Source: Escherichia coli (lineage in GTDB: Bacteria; Pseudomonadota; Gammaproteobacteria; Enterobacterales; Enterobacteriaceae). Taken from it: DNA of 64,000 nt. Both the position numbers and the translations under genes were made by a program. Below the pieces are notes generated by a model that ran no database searches, was not told the origin of the DNA, and saw only the letters and a program-made list of their open reading frames with translations. The stretch covers positions 31,261-95,260 of the forward strand of contig NZ_JAATUR010000014.1 of assembly GCF_011881725.1 (NCBI RefSeq). Reading direction: 5' to 3'. Shown here piece by piece: positions 50,447 through 64,000 of the stretch; the stretch's first letter is position 1; each line of letters begins with the position of its first letter.

Positions 50447-50566
50447 GCACACCTTCTGTTGCGAAACAGTAGATTTGCCTGGGTTCGCTGTTCGCATCGT
50501 CATACCCGGGCGCGAAAAATAAGCGATGAATTCTTAATGTGATCGGTAGCACGTTTTACAGATTAA

Positions 50567-51693
<1,127 letters not shown>

Positions 51694-51747
51694 AATTTGC
51701 GATGCGTCGCGCATTTTTGATGGAAGTTTCACTCGTTGCATAATTAA

Positions 51748-51763
51748 TGAGATGCAGATCACA
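51748..51763 (+). promoter_or_regulatory. CRP site of cdd
   Basis: TGAGA-TGCAGA-TCACA is a near-perfect CRP site 60-75 bases before the cdd start. cdd is known to be activated by CRP and repressed by CytR bound between two CRP sites; a second weaker site probably lies near 51700-51720. Confidence 0.8.
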
Positions 51764-51822
51764 TATAAAGCCATAACGGGTTCGTAAACTGTTATCCCAT
51801 TACATGATTATGAGGCAACGCC

Positions 51823-53869
<2,047 letters not shown>

Positions 53870-53953
53870 TATTCCACGCTCCAGTTAATTATTGAGAATA
53901 ATTATTACTTCACCTAATTAGCTGCGGATATAATATTCTGAACCGCAGCTATT

Positions 53954-53969
53954 TGTGAATCCTTTCACA
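53954..53969 (+). promoter_or_regulatory. CRP site upstream of preTA
   Basis: TGTGA-ATCCTT-TCACA is a perfect CRP consensus site, about 100 bases before the preT start. A class II start would fall near 54003. This placement predicts cAMP-CRP control of pyrimidine reduction. Confidence 0.7.
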
Positions 53970-54062
53970 GTTTAAACTTCCCCACACGCTTAGCCTAAAT
54001 ATCAGTACATTATTATTGACTAAACGCTCGCCTTAATTACCCATAGCATTAAGGAAGATAAC

Positions 54063-55301
54063 ATGCCGCAACAAAATTATCTGGATGAACTCACTCCGGC
54101 TTTTACGCCTTTGCTGGCGATTAAAGAAGCCTCACGCTGTTTATTATGCCACGACGCCCCCTGCAGTCAGGCTTGCCCGGCGCAAACCGATCCGGGGAAA
54201 TTTATTCGCTCAATTTGCTTTCGTAATTTTAAAGGCGCTGCCGAGACTATCCGCGAAAATAACGCGCTCGGTGCCGTTTGCGCCAGAGTGTGCCCCACGG
54301 AAAAGTTATGCCAACGCGGTTGTACACGTGCCGGTGTTGATGCTCCCATTGATATCGGTCGCTTACAGCGCTTTGTCACTGATTTCGAACAGCAAACCGG
54401 AATGGAGATTTATCAGCCCGGCAGTAAAACGCTCGGTAAAGTCGCGATAATTGGTGCAGGCCCTGCCGGATTGCAGGCCAGCGTAACGCTGACAAACCAG
54501 GGTTATGACGTCACGATTTATGAGAAAGAAGCGCAGCCAGGTGGCTGGTTGCGTAACGGCATTCCGCAATTTCGTTTGCCGCAATCAGTGCTGGATGCAG
54601 AAATCGCCCGTATTGAAAAAATGGGCGTAACTATTAAGTGCAATAACGAAATTGGTAAAACACTCACCCTGGAACAACTGAAAGCGGAAAACCGGGCGGT
54701 GCTGGTCACCGTAGGGTTATCGAGCGGTTCCGGATTACCGCTGTTTGAGCATACTGACGTTGAAATAGCCGTCGACTTCTTGCAACGTACACGTCAGGCA
54801 CAAGGCGATATCAGCATTCCACAAAGCGCATTAATTATCGGCGGCGGTGATGTCGCGATGGACGTTGCCAGCACGCTGAAAGTTCTCGGCTGTCAGGCTG
54901 TAACTTGTGTAGCGCGTGAAGAGTTAGATGAGTTTCCGGCAAGCGAAAAAGAGTTTGCCAGCGCCCGGGAGCTGGGCGTTTCGATCATCGATGGATTCAC
55001 GCCAGTGGCCGTTGAAGGCAATAAAGTCACGTTTAAGCACGTACGGTTACCGGGCGAACTAACGATGGCGGCGGACAAAATTATTCTCGCCGTTGGTCAA
55101 CATGCCAGACTGAATGCCTTTGCGGAGTTAGACCCGCAGCGTAACACCATCAAAACACAAAATTACCAGACCCGTGATCCACAAGTCTTTGCTGCTGGCG
55201 ATATTGTTGAGGGTGACAAAACCGTAGTTTATGCAGTGAAGACCGGGAAAGAAGCCGCCGAGGCGATTCATCACTATTTAGAGGGAGCTTGCTCATGTTA
55301 A
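54063..55301 (+). CDS. preT: NAD-dependent dihydropyrimidine dehydrogenase subunit PreT
   Basis: A 412-residue FAD/Fe-S subunit. The N-terminal domain has two cysteine clusters ([13 protein letters not shown] and [15 protein letters not shown]) like the GltD family. The FAD fingerprint is [15 protein letters not shown] and the NAD site is [15 protein letters not shown]. PreT passes electrons from NADH to PreA for reduction of uracil and thymine. An AAGGAAG site precedes the start. It overlaps preA by 7 bases. Confidence 0.96.
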   Translation: MPQQNYLDELTPAFTPLLAIKEASRCLLCHDAPCSQACPAQTDPGKFIRSICFRNFKGAAETIRENNALGAVCARVCPTEKLCQRGCTRAGVDAPIDIGRLQRFVTDFEQQTGMEIYQPGSKTLGKVAIIGAGPAGLQASVTLTNQGYDVTIYEKEAQPGGWLRNGIPQFRLPQSVLDAEIARIEKMGVTIKCNNEIGKTLTLEQLKAENRAVLVTVGLSSGSGLPLFEHTDVEIAVDFLQRTRQAQGDISIPQSALIIGGGDVAMDVASTLKVLGCQAVTCVAREELDEFPASEKEFASARELGVSIIDGFTPVAVEGNKVTFKHVRLPGELTMAADKIILAVGQHARLNAFAELDPQRNTIKTQNYQTRDPQVFAAGDIVEGDKTVVYAVKTGKEAAEAIHHYLEGACSC

Positions 55302-56526
55302 CGAAAGATCTTTCTATTACCTTTTGCGGCGTGAAGTTTCCCAACCCGTTCTGCCTCTCTTCTTCGCCGGTAGGCAATTGCTACGAGATGTGCGCCAAAG
55401 CCTACGACACGGGCTGGGGCGGCGTGGTGTTTAAAACGATCGGCTTTTTTATCGCCAACGAAGTCTCGCCGCGTTTTGATCATCTGGTGAAAGAAGACAC
55501 CGGCTTTATTGGCTTCAAAAATATGGAGCAGATTGCCGAACATCCGTTGGAAGAGAATCTGGCCGCCCTGCGTCGGCTGAAAGAAGATTACCCGGACAAA
55601 GTGCTGATCGCCTCGATCATGGGGGAAAATGAACAGCAGTGGGAAGATCTGGCGCGTCTGGTGCAAGAAGCTGGCGCGGATATGATCGAGTGTAACTTCT
55701 CCTGTCCGCAGATGACCTCTCATGCGATGGGGAGCGATGTCGGGCAAAGCCCGGAACTGGTAGAGAAATATTGTCGGGCGGTGAAACGCGGCTCAACGCT
55801 GCCGATGCTGGCGAAGATGACGCCGAATATCGGTGATATGTGTGAAGTGGCGCTGGCGGCAAAGCGCGGCGGCGCAGATGGTATTGCGGCGATTAACACC
55901 GTTAAATCCATTACCAATATCGATCTTAATCAGAAAATCGGTATGCCGATCGTCAACGGTAAATCGAGTATTTCCGGTTATTCCGGTAAAGCGGTGAAAC
56001 CAATCGCTCTGCGCTTTATTCAGCAAATGCGCACACACCCGGAGCTGCGTGATTTCCCGATTAGCGGTATCGGCGGTATTGAAACCTGGGAAGATGCGGC
56101 AGAGTTTTTATTGCTCGGGGCGGCAACGTTACAAGTGACCACCGGCATAATGCAGTACGGGTATCGCATTGTCGAAGATATGGCGAGCGGGTTGTCGCAT
56201 TATCTTGCCGATCAAGGATTTGACTCGTTGCAGGAAATGGTGGGTCTGGCGAATCATAATATTGTTCCGGCGGAAGATTTAGACCGCAGTTATATCGTCT
56301 ATCCCCATATCAATCTCGATAAATGTGTTGGCTGTGGCCGCTGTTATATTTCCTGTTACGACGGCGGTCATCAGGCGATGGAGTGGAATGAGAAAACGCG
56401 CACACCGCACTGTAATACTGAGAAGTGTGTTGGTTGTCTGCTTTGCGGTCACGTCTGCCCGGTGGGGTGTATTGATCTCGGGGAAGTGAAGTTTAAGAAA
56501 GGAGAGAAAGAACATCCGGTAACGTT

Positions 56527-56530
<4 letters not shown>
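55295..56530 (+). CDS. preA: NAD-dependent dihydropyrimidine dehydrogenase subunit PreA
   Basis: A 411-residue subunit with an N-terminal FMN-binding dihydroorotate-dehydrogenase-type barrel ([18 protein letters not shown]; the active-site cysteine region is characteristic). Two 4Fe-4S motifs lie near the C terminus ([11 protein letters not shown] and [15 protein letters not shown]). With PreT it reduces uracil to dihydrouracil. The ATG at 55295 lies inside the preT end with a GAGGGAG site. The TAG stop falls within the first REP unit downstream. Confidence 0.97.
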
Positions 56531-56795
<265 letters not shown>

Positions 56796-56810
56796 ATACC
56801 CACATTCACA

Positions 56811-57821
56811 TCACTTCTTACGCGCGTATTTCAGTGAATCCAGCGCCACGGCGAAGATAATAATCGCCCCTTTAATGATGTACTGCCAGTACGGGTTCAC
56901 GCCGATGTACGTCAGGCCATAGTTGATAACGGTAAAGATAATTACCCCGGTCACCACACCAATGACAGTTCCCACACCGCCGCTGAACGATACGCCACCC
57001 ACCACGCACGCCGCGATAGCATCCAGCTCATACATAAAGCCAAGGTTGTTCGTCGCAGAGCCGATACGTCCGGCTTCTAACATCCCGCCAAAGGCATAGA
57101 ACACGCCAGACAACGCGTAGATCATCAGCAGGTTCAGTCCGACGTTAACACCAGAAACTTTCGCCGCTTCCGGGTTACCGCCGATAGCAAAAATGTTCTT
57201 GCCGAAGCGGGTTTTATTCCACAACACCCAGACGAACGCCACCGCAATCAGCGCGTAGAAGGTGATGTAAGAGAGACGGAAACTCCCCAGTGCAACAAAG
57301 CCCTGAGCAAAGGTAGAGAATCCGCTGTCAAAACCGGAAATTGGCGACGCCCCGACAAAGTCGTAATAGAGCGAGTTGATCCCGTAGACAATAATCATCG
57401 TGCCGAGCGTGGTAATGAACGGCGTCACGTTGAGATAAGCGATAATCAGACCGTTAATCAAACCGATCACCGCGCCAATGGCGCAGACAATCAGAATAAC
57501 CAGCGCAATCGGCATCGTCGCCATTTCCGGGAACACTTTGTTGGCGTTATCCATGGACTGCAATAACGTCGCTGCCACCACAGCCGCCAGCCCTACCTGA
57601 CGTCCTGCGGAAAGGTCAGTCCCCTGGGTGACAATTAACCCTGCCACGCCGAGCGCAATAATAATACGCACCGATGACTGGGTGAGAATATTACTTAAGT
57701 TCAACAGACTTAAAAATGTCGGGTCCTGGAAAATGATAATGGCCAGCAAAACTAAAAGAACGACGTAAATACCGCCCTCTTTCAGGTAAGTAAGAAAACT
57801 TTTCTTATTTAACGCACTCAT
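56811..57821 (-). CDS. mglC: Galactose ABC importer permease MglC
   Basis: A 336-residue permease of the ribose/galactose (CUT2) class with about eight to ten helices. The family stretch AIGGNPEAAKVSGVNVGLNL near residue 215 contacts the ATPase. It transports D-galactose and methyl-galactosides with MglA and MglB. Third gene of mglBAC, 15 bases after mglA. Confidence 0.97.
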   Translation of the reverse strand: MSALNKKSFLTYLKEGGIYVVLLVLLAIIIFQDPTFLSLLNLSNILTQSSVRIIIALGVAGLIVTQGTDLSAGRQVGLAAVVAATLLQSMDNANKVFPEMATMPIALVILIVCAIGAVIGLINGLIIAYLNVTPFITTLGTMIIVYGINSLYYDFVGASPISGFDSGFSTFAQGFVALGSFRLSYITFYALIAVAFVWVLWNKTRFGKNIFAIGGNPEAAKVSGVNVGLNLLMIYALSGVFYAFGGMLEAGRIGSATNNLGFMYELDAIAACVVGGVSFSGGVGTVIGVVTGVIIFTVINYGLTYIGVNPYWQYIIKGAIIIFAVALDSLKYARKK

Positions 57822-57836
57822 GGGAAGCCCCTAATC

Positions 57837-59357
57837 TTAAAGGTGCAAAGACGCAAGACGCAGAATTTCGTTTTGCGTTGTTGTTTTTGTATCGACAATT
57901 CCGGAAACGAGGCCATTGCTCATCACAAGAATACGGTCTGTTATCCCTAACAACTCTGGCATTTCTGAGGAGATAATAATAATCCCCTTGCCTTTCTTCG
58001 CCAGTTCGGCAATTAACTGATAAATTTCAAACTTCGCCCCGACATCAATACCGCGTGTCGGTTCATCGAGCATTAATATTTCCGGTTGCGTTAGCAGCCA
58101 GCGACCAATAATCACCTTTTGCTGATTACCGCCGGAGAGCGAACCAATTTGTGTCCGATGGCCTGGCGTTTTTACCCGCATCGAGTCAATAACCCACTGG
58201 GTATCGCTTTTCATCCGCGAATTATCCAGTAAGCCAACTTTGTTTTTGTAGTTGCGAATATTGGAAATTAATGCGTTAAAGCCGATATCCAGATAGGCAT
58301 AAATCCCCGTTGAGCGGCGCTCTTCAGTTACCAGTGCAAATCCGTGGTTTATGGCTTCGTTGGCGTTATGGTTATTGATCTTTTTGCCGTGCAACGTAAT
58401 GGTGCCAGCAGATTTCTCGCGAATACCAAATAACGTCTCAACAATATCGGTACGTTTCGCCCCCACCAGCCCGGCAATACCGAGGATCTCCCCTTTATGC
58501 AGGTCAAACGAGACATCGCGGATCGATGGCTGGCGCAGTGACGTCAGGTTACGTACTTCAAGGATCACTTCGCCCGGCTTGTTTTCTTTGTCCGGGAAAC
58601 GCTGGTTTAGAGAACGACCAACCATCATGGCGATGATCTTGTCCATCGTCAGTCCTGCCAGCGGTTCAGTAGCGATCCACTGACCGTCGCGCAATACGGT
58701 GACTTCATCACATAACTGGAAAATCTCTTCCATTTTATGCGAGATATAGACAATACCGCAGCCACGATCTTTTAATTTACGAATAATAGTGAACAGATGA
58801 TTAACTTCTTTTTCGGTTAACGAAGAAGTAGGTTCATCCATAATCACAATTTTCGCGTTATAGGAAAATGCTTTGGCGATTTCAATCATCTGCATTTGTG
58901 AAACAGATAAGGTCCCGACACGCGCACGCGGATCGATATCAATATCCAGTTCATCAAAAATCGCTTTGGTTTCGCGATACATTTTATCCTGATCGACAAA
59001 CATGCCTTTGGTGGGGTATCGCCCCAGCCACATGTTGTCCATCACCGAACGTTGCAATACCAGGTTTAATTCCTGATGCACCATCGAAATACCGTTTTCC
59101 AGCGCTTCTTTGGCAGAGTGAAAATCAATTTCTTTACCCTGGAATAAAATAGTACCGGAATCTTTTTGATATATCCCAAACAGGCATTTTAATAATGTCG
59201 ATTTTCCTGCACCGTTTTCTCCCATTAATGCATGGATAGAATGTGGCCGGACTTTTAAATTAACGTTATCAAGAGCCTTAACACCAGGAAAAGACTTGTT
59301 GATACCGCTCATTTCCAACAAGTATTCACCTGATGACGGAGTCGTTGAGCTGACCAT
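57837..59357 (-). CDS. mglA: Galactose ABC importer ATPase MglA
   Basis: A 506-residue double ATPase. The first cassette has Walker [18 protein letters not shown], the signature [14 protein letters not shown] and Walker [11 protein letters not shown]. The second has a degenerate Walker A ([12 protein letters not shown]) but an intact signature [16 protein letters not shown] and Walker [12 protein letters not shown]. This asymmetry is normal for CUT2 ATPases. It energises MglC. Confidence 0.97.
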   Translation of the reverse strand: MVSSTTPSSGEYLLEMSGINKSFPGVKALDNVNLKVRPHSIHALMGENGAGKSTLLKCLFGIYQKDSGTILFQGKEIDFHSAKEALENGISMVHQELNLVLQRSVMDNMWLGRYPTKGMFVDQDKMYRETKAIFDELDIDIDPRARVGTLSVSQMQMIEIAKAFSYNAKIVIMDEPTSSLTEKEVNHLFTIIRKLKDRGCGIVYISHKMEEIFQLCDEVTVLRDGQWIATEPLAGLTMDKIIAMMVGRSLNQRFPDKENKPGEVILEVRNLTSLRQPSIRDVSFDLHKGEILGIAGLVGAKRTDIVETLFGIREKSAGTITLHGKKINNHNANEAINHGFALVTEERRSTGIYAYLDIGFNALISNIRNYKNKVGLLDNSRMKSDTQWVIDSMRVKTPGHRTQIGSLSGGNQQKVIIGRWLLTQPEILMLDEPTRGIDVGAKFEIYQLIAELAKKGKGIIIISSEMPELLGITDRILVMSNGLVSGIVDTKTTTQNEILRLASLHL

Positions 59358-59417
59358 ATAATTTTACCTTGTTGGCCATACAATAAGGGCGCAATAAACT
59401 ATTGCGCCCGTTCAGTC

Positions 59418-60416
59418 TTATTTCTTGCTGAATTCAGCCAGGTTGTCTTTGTCTACGCCAACATAAGGGACACGAACAACTTTGTTGTCGATTTTCCAGT
59501 TGGTGCCGTCAGCAGCGCCCTTGCCATCGGCCAGGTTTTTCGCCAGATCAAAGGTCGCTTTCGCCTGGTTATTAGCATCGTTCAGTACGGTGCCAGCCAG
59601 CGCGCCGGATTTCACCAGCGCCAGTGCTTCTGGCAACGCATCAACGCCGAACACCGGAATGCTGGACTTGTTGTGTGCTTTCAGCGCTTCTACCGCGCCC
59701 ATTGCCATCGCATCGTTGTTGGCGATAACCACTTCGATTTTGCTGGCATTCGGGCCGGACAACCAGGCGTCCATCTTATCTTTCGCCTGAGCGGTATCCC
59801 ACATTGCGGTATCTAACTGTAATTGTTCAGTTTTGATGCCTTTGTCATTCAGCTCTTTAATCACGTAAGTGGTGCGTGCTTCTGCGTCCGGATGGCCCGG
59901 CTCGCCTTTCAGCAACACAAACTGAATCTGGCCGTCTTTGTTCAGATCCCAACCCTGATTCGCCGCCCAGTGTTTGGCAATCAGATCGCCCTGGATAATG
60001 CCGGACTCTTTGGAGTCAGTGCCAACGTAGTAGGCTTTGTCGTAGCTATCCAGCGCCTTACGGGAAGGTTCTTTGTTGAAGAAAACCACCGGTACGTTTT
60101 GACCGCGCGCTTTCTCAATCACTGTACCCGCTGCTGCCGGATCAACCAGGTTAATGGCCAGCGCTTTTACCCCTTTTGCCAGCAATACGTCGATCTGATC
60201 GTTCTGCTTGGACTGATCATTCTGAGAATCATTCATCAGCAGCTGAACGTCTGGCGCGGCTTTCGCATCTTGTTCGATAGCCTTACGCACGACAGACATA
60301 AAGTTATCGTCATATTTATAAATCGTCACACCAATACGGGTATCAGCAGCGTGTGCAGCGGCGCCGAATAACATGCTGGCCATCACAGCAGACAGGGTTA
60401 ACACCTTCTTATTCAT
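59418..60416 (-). CDS. mglB: Galactose/glucose-binding periplasmic protein MglB
   Basis: A 332-residue periplasmic binding protein with a signal peptide of about 23 residues ending GAAAHAAD. Sugar-contact regions visible include KYDDNFM, NFM-type aromatic residues and [12 protein letters not shown]. The calcium-binding loop DLNKDGQIQ is present. It also presents galactose to the Trg chemoreceptor. First gene of mglBAC. The 279-base leader carries the CRP and Gal operator sites. Confidence 0.97.
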   Translation of the reverse strand: MNKKVLTLSAVMASMLFGAAAHAADTRIGVTIYKYDDNFMSVVRKAIEQDAKAAPDVQLLMNDSQNDQSKQNDQIDVLLAKGVKALAINLVDPAAAGTVIEKARGQNVPVVFFNKEPSRKALDSYDKAYYVGTDSKESGIIQGDLIAKHWAANQGWDLNKDGQIQFVLLKGEPGHPDAEARTTYVIKELNDKGIKTEQLQLDTAMWDTAQAKDKMDAWLSGPNASKIEVVIANNDAMAMGAVEALKAHNKSSIPVFGVDALPEALALVKSGALAGTVLNDANNQAKATFDLAKNLADGKGAADGTNWKIDNKVVRVPYVGVDKDNLAEFSKK

Positions 60417-60640
60417 GGTATCTCCGGTTTTTCTTATGCAGGGTAGTACTTGAGATAAATGCTCGGCGGGGCAGTATGGTTAATAAAGTGTTACTGAACG
60501 CCGAAGCTCATTTTTTAAAATTCGTTCTTCCATGCCCGGTAACGCTCCAGAAAACGGCTTTAATTGTTGTTATGACGCTATAACCTCGATGAAAGTGATT
60601 ATTCACTGTTACATACAGGTTACAACGTTAAAACGGTGCA

Positions 60641-60700
60641 ATCATAGCTATCGCATTGTTAATATACTGTGAAATCACTCACAGATTGAAAGCGGTTACA
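60641..60700 (-). promoter_or_regulatory. mglBAC promoter: -10, CRP site and GalS/GalR operator
   Basis: On the minus strand, -10 TATGAT lies at 60646-60641, giving a start near 60634. A perfect CRP site TGTGA-AATCAC-TCACA (60668-60683) is centred 41.5 bases upstream, class II. The adjacent TGTAACCGCTTTCAATC (60684-60700) fits the GalR/GalS operator consensus. The operator overlaps the last five bases of galS. Confidence 0.9.
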
Positions 60701-61736
60701 TCGCATGATTTGCTGAGTTAGTGATCGCCGCCGCATTCTGGCGTGTTGCAACAGAATGGCGACGCACTAATGTCGGCATAAAACAGTGGCTGGCGCGAGG
60801 ATCAATATTGCCCGCAGCCCCCTGCAAGGCCAGTTCGGTGGCTAATTTTGCCATCGAAGCGATGGGATAACGCACGGTTGTTAACTGCGGGTCGGTGTAA
60901 CGGGCGATGGGGATATCATCGAAACCGATGATTGAGAGATGTAACGGAATAGCAATGCCATTATCTTTTAATGCTGTCAGTGCGCCAGCGGCCATATTGT
61001 CGTTATAAGCAAACACGGCTGTCAGTTGTAGATTACGCCCCAGCAGTTCAACCATTGCCGCCTCACCGCCGGGCATATCTGGCGTACCGGTGCCAATCCA
61101 GCTTTCCGGCGGAACAATATCCTGCTCTTTCAACGCGTTTATCCAGCCAGCTTTACGCATCAAATCATCTTCAATGCCGTGGCTGGAAGAAAGATAACCA
61201 ATACGCTGATGGCCATTATTCAGCAACATGCGCGTCGCCATTCGGGCACCGCTGATATTATCAAGACAGACACAACGATGAGCGTAACCCGGCACAACAC
61301 GGTTGATTAACACCATGCCAGGAATGTTATCCATAAACTGCGCCAGTTCGTCGTCACTTAATGCTTTTGAATGAACGATCAATGCGTTACAACGCTGGCG
61401 AATTAACACTTCGATGGCATGACGTTCTTTTTCCGCTTCATGATAACTATTGCCGATCAGCACGTATTTCTGGTGCTGCTGGGCGACAAGATCCACCGCT
61501 TTCACCAGCGCACCGAAAAACGCATCAGAAACGTCCATCACCACCACGCCAATGGTATCGCTGACCTGCGTTGCCAGCGCCTGAGCATTGGCATTTGGTC
61601 GATAGTCCAACTCGCTCACCGCTTTCATTACCGCTTCACGCGTGTCCGCACTTACCAGCGTGCTGTTATTGAGCACCCGGGAAACCGTTGCTACAGAGAC
61701 GCCAGCCTGACGCGCTACATCACGAATCGTGATCAT
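60696..61736 (-). CDS. galS: Galactose isorepressor GalS
   Basis: A 346-residue LacI-family regulator. The N-terminal helix-turn-helix [20 protein letters not shown] and the hinge [10 protein letters not shown] are followed by a periplasmic-binding-protein-like effector domain (residues about 60-340). D-galactose inactivates it. It represses mglBAC and itself. The start at 61736 gives the standard protein; the frame opens 6 bases earlier. Confidence 0.96.
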   Translation of the reverse strand: MITIRDVARQAGVSVATVSRVLNNSTLVSADTREAVMKAVSELDYRPNANAQALATQVSDTIGVVVMDVSDAFFGALVKAVDLVAQQHQKYVLIGNSYHEAEKERHAIEVLIRQRCNALIVHSKALSDDELAQFMDNIPGMVLINRVVPGYAHRCVCLDNISGARMATRMLLNNGHQRIGYLSSSHGIEDDLMRKAGWINALKEQDIVPPESWIGTGTPDMPGGEAAMVELLGRNLQLTAVFAYNDNMAAGALTALKDNGIAIPLHLSIIGFDDIPIARYTDPQLTTVRYPIASMAKLATELALQGAAGNIDPRASHCFMPTLVRRHSVATRQNAAAITNSANHAM

Positions 61737-61812
61737 ATTCACTACCTGTTATGAAATTGCAGTAGATTACTGCTTGCTGGCGGCTATTTTGTCAGCACTC
61801 AATACAGGACTT

Positions 61813-61846
61813 CGTGAATCGAGTCACAGCAATGGAAACGGTTACA
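61813..61846 (-). promoter_or_regulatory. galS control region: CRP site and Gal operator
   Basis: CGTGA-ATCGAG-TCACA (61813-61828) fits a CRP site and TGGAAACGGTTACA (61833-61846) fits the GalR/GalS operator. They lie 76-110 bases before the galS start, mirroring the arrangement at mglB and supporting autoregulation. Confidence 0.8.
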
Positions 61847-61877
61847 GCCGTTTTGTTAATGAATGTGATCCAGATCG

Positions 61878-63035
61878 TTATCTTGATGTTTTAGATAATG
61901 CTGGTCCGGCAGCGCGCAAAGTTAGCTGACGCCAGAGCCATTCCACCGGCCCCTGACGGAAGTAACGCAGCCAGATAACAGAGAAAAGCAGGTTGGCCAA
62001 CCATACCGGGACAACAAACGCCAACAGCGCCAGGCGGTCAAACTGCATAAACAAACCGAGGTGGTAGAACAGCGTTGTACAGATTAGCGTTTGCAGCAGG
62101 TAGTTGGTCAATGCCATCCGTCCGACGCAGGCGATAGCCAGCACCAGCTTAAAGCGGCTTAATTGCGGCCAGAATCCATAAAAAAGCGACGCATAACCAA
62201 TTGCCTGAAACGGCGCACTCAGTTCACGCGGCATCTGAAGTAAGAAGGCACACCAGCGATACGCCCAGTCCAGCCACCATTGCATGACAATGGCTGGAAG
62301 GTTAATCATCACCCCCATCGCCACCAGTACAAAACCGGTGCGGCGATAGTGGCGCAAGCTAAACTGCCCTTTCAGCCAGCCGCTGCGCATCAATGCTGCA
62401 CCAATTAACATCATCCCTGCCAGCTGCCAGCCGTACTGCGCGCCCAGCGCCAGTAAACTGTTCCCGACACCATCGGCGCGATTACTGATCGCTTCGACGC
62501 CGCCGTGAAGTTTCCAGTATTTTTCATACATAATAGCGGACGCATCCGGCGTCCAGGCGCGGCTGGTCTGGCTGTCGGAAATCAACCCCAGCAAAAGCAA
62601 AACGCCAATCCCCACCAGATAGAGCATTACGCCAGTATTAAACAGGCTTTTTACCGATGGCGCATCACGCACCAGTCGCCAGCTGATTAAGCCGACCAGC
62701 CCGTAAGCCAGCAGAATATCGCCGTCCCAGAATAACAATCCGTGAATAAAGCCCAACAAGACTAACAGCGTTAACCGTGACTGGATCCAGCGTCTGCCAC
62801 GGGGGAGCAATATTTGCAGGCCCGCGCCAAACAGCAGCGCAAAAAGCGTGAGGAATTTCACCTGGCCGAAGAGATCCAAAAACGCCCAGGTCCAGGCGTC
62901 AGACGGGGTAATTGTGCCGTACCAGGCGGGATTGAGATAAGCCGCCTTTGGTAGACCAAAGGCGCTGATATTTAATAGCAGGATCCCCAGAATGGCGACG
63001 CCGCGAACAAAATCGAGCGTGACGTTGCGCTCCAT
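61878..63035 (-). CDS. yeiB: DUF418 inner-membrane protein YeiB
   Basis: A 385-residue membrane protein with about ten helices. The start ERNVTLDFVRGVAILGILLL and the C-terminal LTNYLLQTLICTTLFYHLGL segment are typical of DUF418. Function unknown. It lies 16 bases after folE on the same strand and is probably cotranscribed with it. Confidence 0.92.
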   Translation of the reverse strand: MERNVTLDFVRGVAILGILLLNISAFGLPKAAYLNPAWYGTITPSDAWTWAFLDLFGQVKFLTLFALLFGAGLQILLPRGRRWIQSRLTLLVLLGFIHGLLFWDGDILLAYGLVGLISWRLVRDAPSVKSLFNTGVMLYLVGIGVLLLLGLISDSQTSRAWTPDASAIMYEKYWKLHGGVEAISNRADGVGNSLLALGAQYGWQLAGMMLIGAALMRSGWLKGQFSLRHYRRTGFVLVAMGVMINLPAIVMQWWLDWAYRWCAFLLQMPRELSAPFQAIGYASLFYGFWPQLSRFKLVLAIACVGRMALTNYLLQTLICTTLFYHLGLFMQFDRLALLAFVVPVWLANLLFSVIWLRYFRQGPVEWLWRQLTLRAAGPALSKTSR

Positions 63036-63051
63036 GGTTCCTGCCTTTTAA

Positions 63052-63720
63052 TCAGTTGTGATGACGCACAGCGCGCAGAAACTCGTGGCGCGTATTCTGA
63101 CTGGATTTGAACAAACCCCCAAGGGAGGTCGTTGTCGTGGCACTGGTTGCATCACGGATGCCACGCGCTTTCACGCAGTAATGTACCGCGTCGATGGAGA
63201 CCGCCACGTTATTGGTACCCAGTAGCGTTTGTAGCGCAATGAGGATTTGCTGGGTCAAACGTTCTTGTACCTGCGGACGCTGAGCAAAAAACTGCACAAT
63301 GCGGTTAATTTTTGACAGACCGATCACCGAATCTTTCGGGATGTAGGCCACCGTCGCTTTACCATCAATAGTGACAAAATGGTGTTCGCAGGTGCTGGTC
63401 AGGGTGATATCGCGCACGGTGACCATTTCGTCGACCTTCATTTTGTTTTCAATGAGGGTGATTTTCGGGAAGTTGGCGTAATCCAGACCGGAGAAGATTT
63501 CATCGACATACATTTTGGCGATGCGATGCGGCGTTTCCATCAAACTGTCATCAGCCAGGTCGAGATTCAGCAGCTGCATGATTTCGGTCATATGACCAGC
63601 AATAAGACTTTTGCGCGTTTCGTTATCCATTTCATGCACGGGCGGGCGCAGCGGTGTTTCCAGTCCTCGCGCAACCAGTGCTTCATGAACCAGGGCCGCT
63701 TCTTTACTGAGTGATGGCAT
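63052..63720 (-). CDS. folE: GTP cyclohydrolase I FolE
   Basis: A 222-residue enzyme that makes dihydroneopterin triphosphate from GTP, the first step of folate synthesis. Zinc and catalytic residues are visible in [20 protein letters not shown] and in the later histidine and cysteine of [10 protein letters not shown]. It forms a decamer. The divergent region to yeiG is 257 bases and includes a palindromic GATGTT-AA-AACATC at 63873-63886. Confidence 0.97.
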
Positions 63721-63977
63721 TTATGTTTTCTCCTGCAGGTGTGACGCCTCCGCCCTGCGTGGGGGCAAAGTTATTAAGCTGATTTACAGCCTGATTATTG
63801 TGCGTGAGGCGGCGCACATAATCCAGTATTCACAACGATAATTATTGTAATTGCCGCTGCCTTTCATCAGCAGATGTTAAAACATCGTTATACATATGCG
63901 GAAGTGAAAGTTACTCACAGCACATTGAATAAACGGTATGATGAAGAAATTGCAAACAACATAACAAGGAGCCACGC

Positions 63978-64000
63978 ATGGAAATGCTCGAAGAGCACCG
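63978..64000 (+). CDS. yeiG: S-formylglutathione hydrolase YeiG, N-terminal end (partial)
   Basis: Only seven codons (MEMLEEH) are inside the window, after a good AAGGAG site. Sequence and position after divergent folE match yeiG, whose product hydrolyses S-formylglutathione in formaldehyde detoxification. The gene continues past base 64000. Confidence 0.8.

Noticed and set aside
57837..59357. Degenerate second Walker A in MglA considered as a damaging mutation
   Set aside because: The GLVGAKRTD form is normal for CUT2-type double ATPases.

Overview
The window is a chromosomal segment of Escherichia coli or a very close Escherichia relative. I base this on recognising nearly every protein and on gene order, which follows the mdtB to yeiG stretch of the E. 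coli K-12 map. REP/BIME palindromes and CRP, RcnR, GalS and TPP regulatory sites sit where they are expected. No rRNA, tRNA, complete mobile element, CRISPR array or plasmid-like module is visible.

Layout. (1) 1-6.9 kb: end of the mdtABCD-baeSR efflux and envelope-stress operon. (2) 7-12.6 kb: yegP, the tRNA-modification gene yegQ/trhP, the sRNA gene cyaR whose terminator contains the P2-type attachment core, lipoprotein yegR, lipid kinase yegS and aldolase fbaB. (3) 12.8-17.7 kb: the poorly understood yegTUV nucleoside-type operon, its likely GntR regulator yegW, and the GH25 lysozyme-like yegX. (4) 17.7-21.3 kb: thiamine salvage genes thiMD behind a TPP riboswitch, and the nickel/cobalt efflux set rcnR/rcnA/rcnB. 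(5) 21.4-28.2 kb: chaperone-usher fimbrial operon yehDCBA, yehE, and Fe-S carrier mrp. (6) 28.3-32.2 kb: metG, then a deletion scar where K-12 carries molR-yehI-K-L-M-P-Q, then yehR and yehS. (7) 32.2-39.4 kb: pyruvate-sensing btsSR, curli activator mlrA, small protein yohO, and the osmF-yehYXW ABC importer. (8) 39.7-50.3 kb: bglX, dld, pbpG, yohC, yohD, a BIME array, an internally deleted yohF, an intact mdtQ, small protein yohP, a GC-rich structured insert, and dusC. (9) 50.6-56.5 kb: yohJK, cdd, sanA, yeiS and preTA. (10) 56.8-64 kb: galactose importer mglBAC, its regulator galS, yeiB, folE and the first codons of yeiG.

Most genes are ordinary core genome. The informative parts are the differences from the reference layout: no gat operon between yegS and fbaB; loss of the metG-yehR gene block, with only decayed yehP/yehQ-like tails left; a yohF allele missing about 127 codons and reading through into a REP array; a full-length mdtQ, which is interrupted in K-12; an apparently empty P2 site at cyaR; a strong intrinsic terminator just upstream of the dusC start codon; and a GC-rich palindromic element between yohP and dusC. 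No clearly new multigene system was found. The best candidates for unexplained biology are the yegTUVW cluster, the dusC leader and the GC-rich element.

Identifications come from memory of protein families and K-12 proteins, not from a database search. Comparisons with K-12 are therefore established knowledge recalled, and the events proposed to explain differences are inference.
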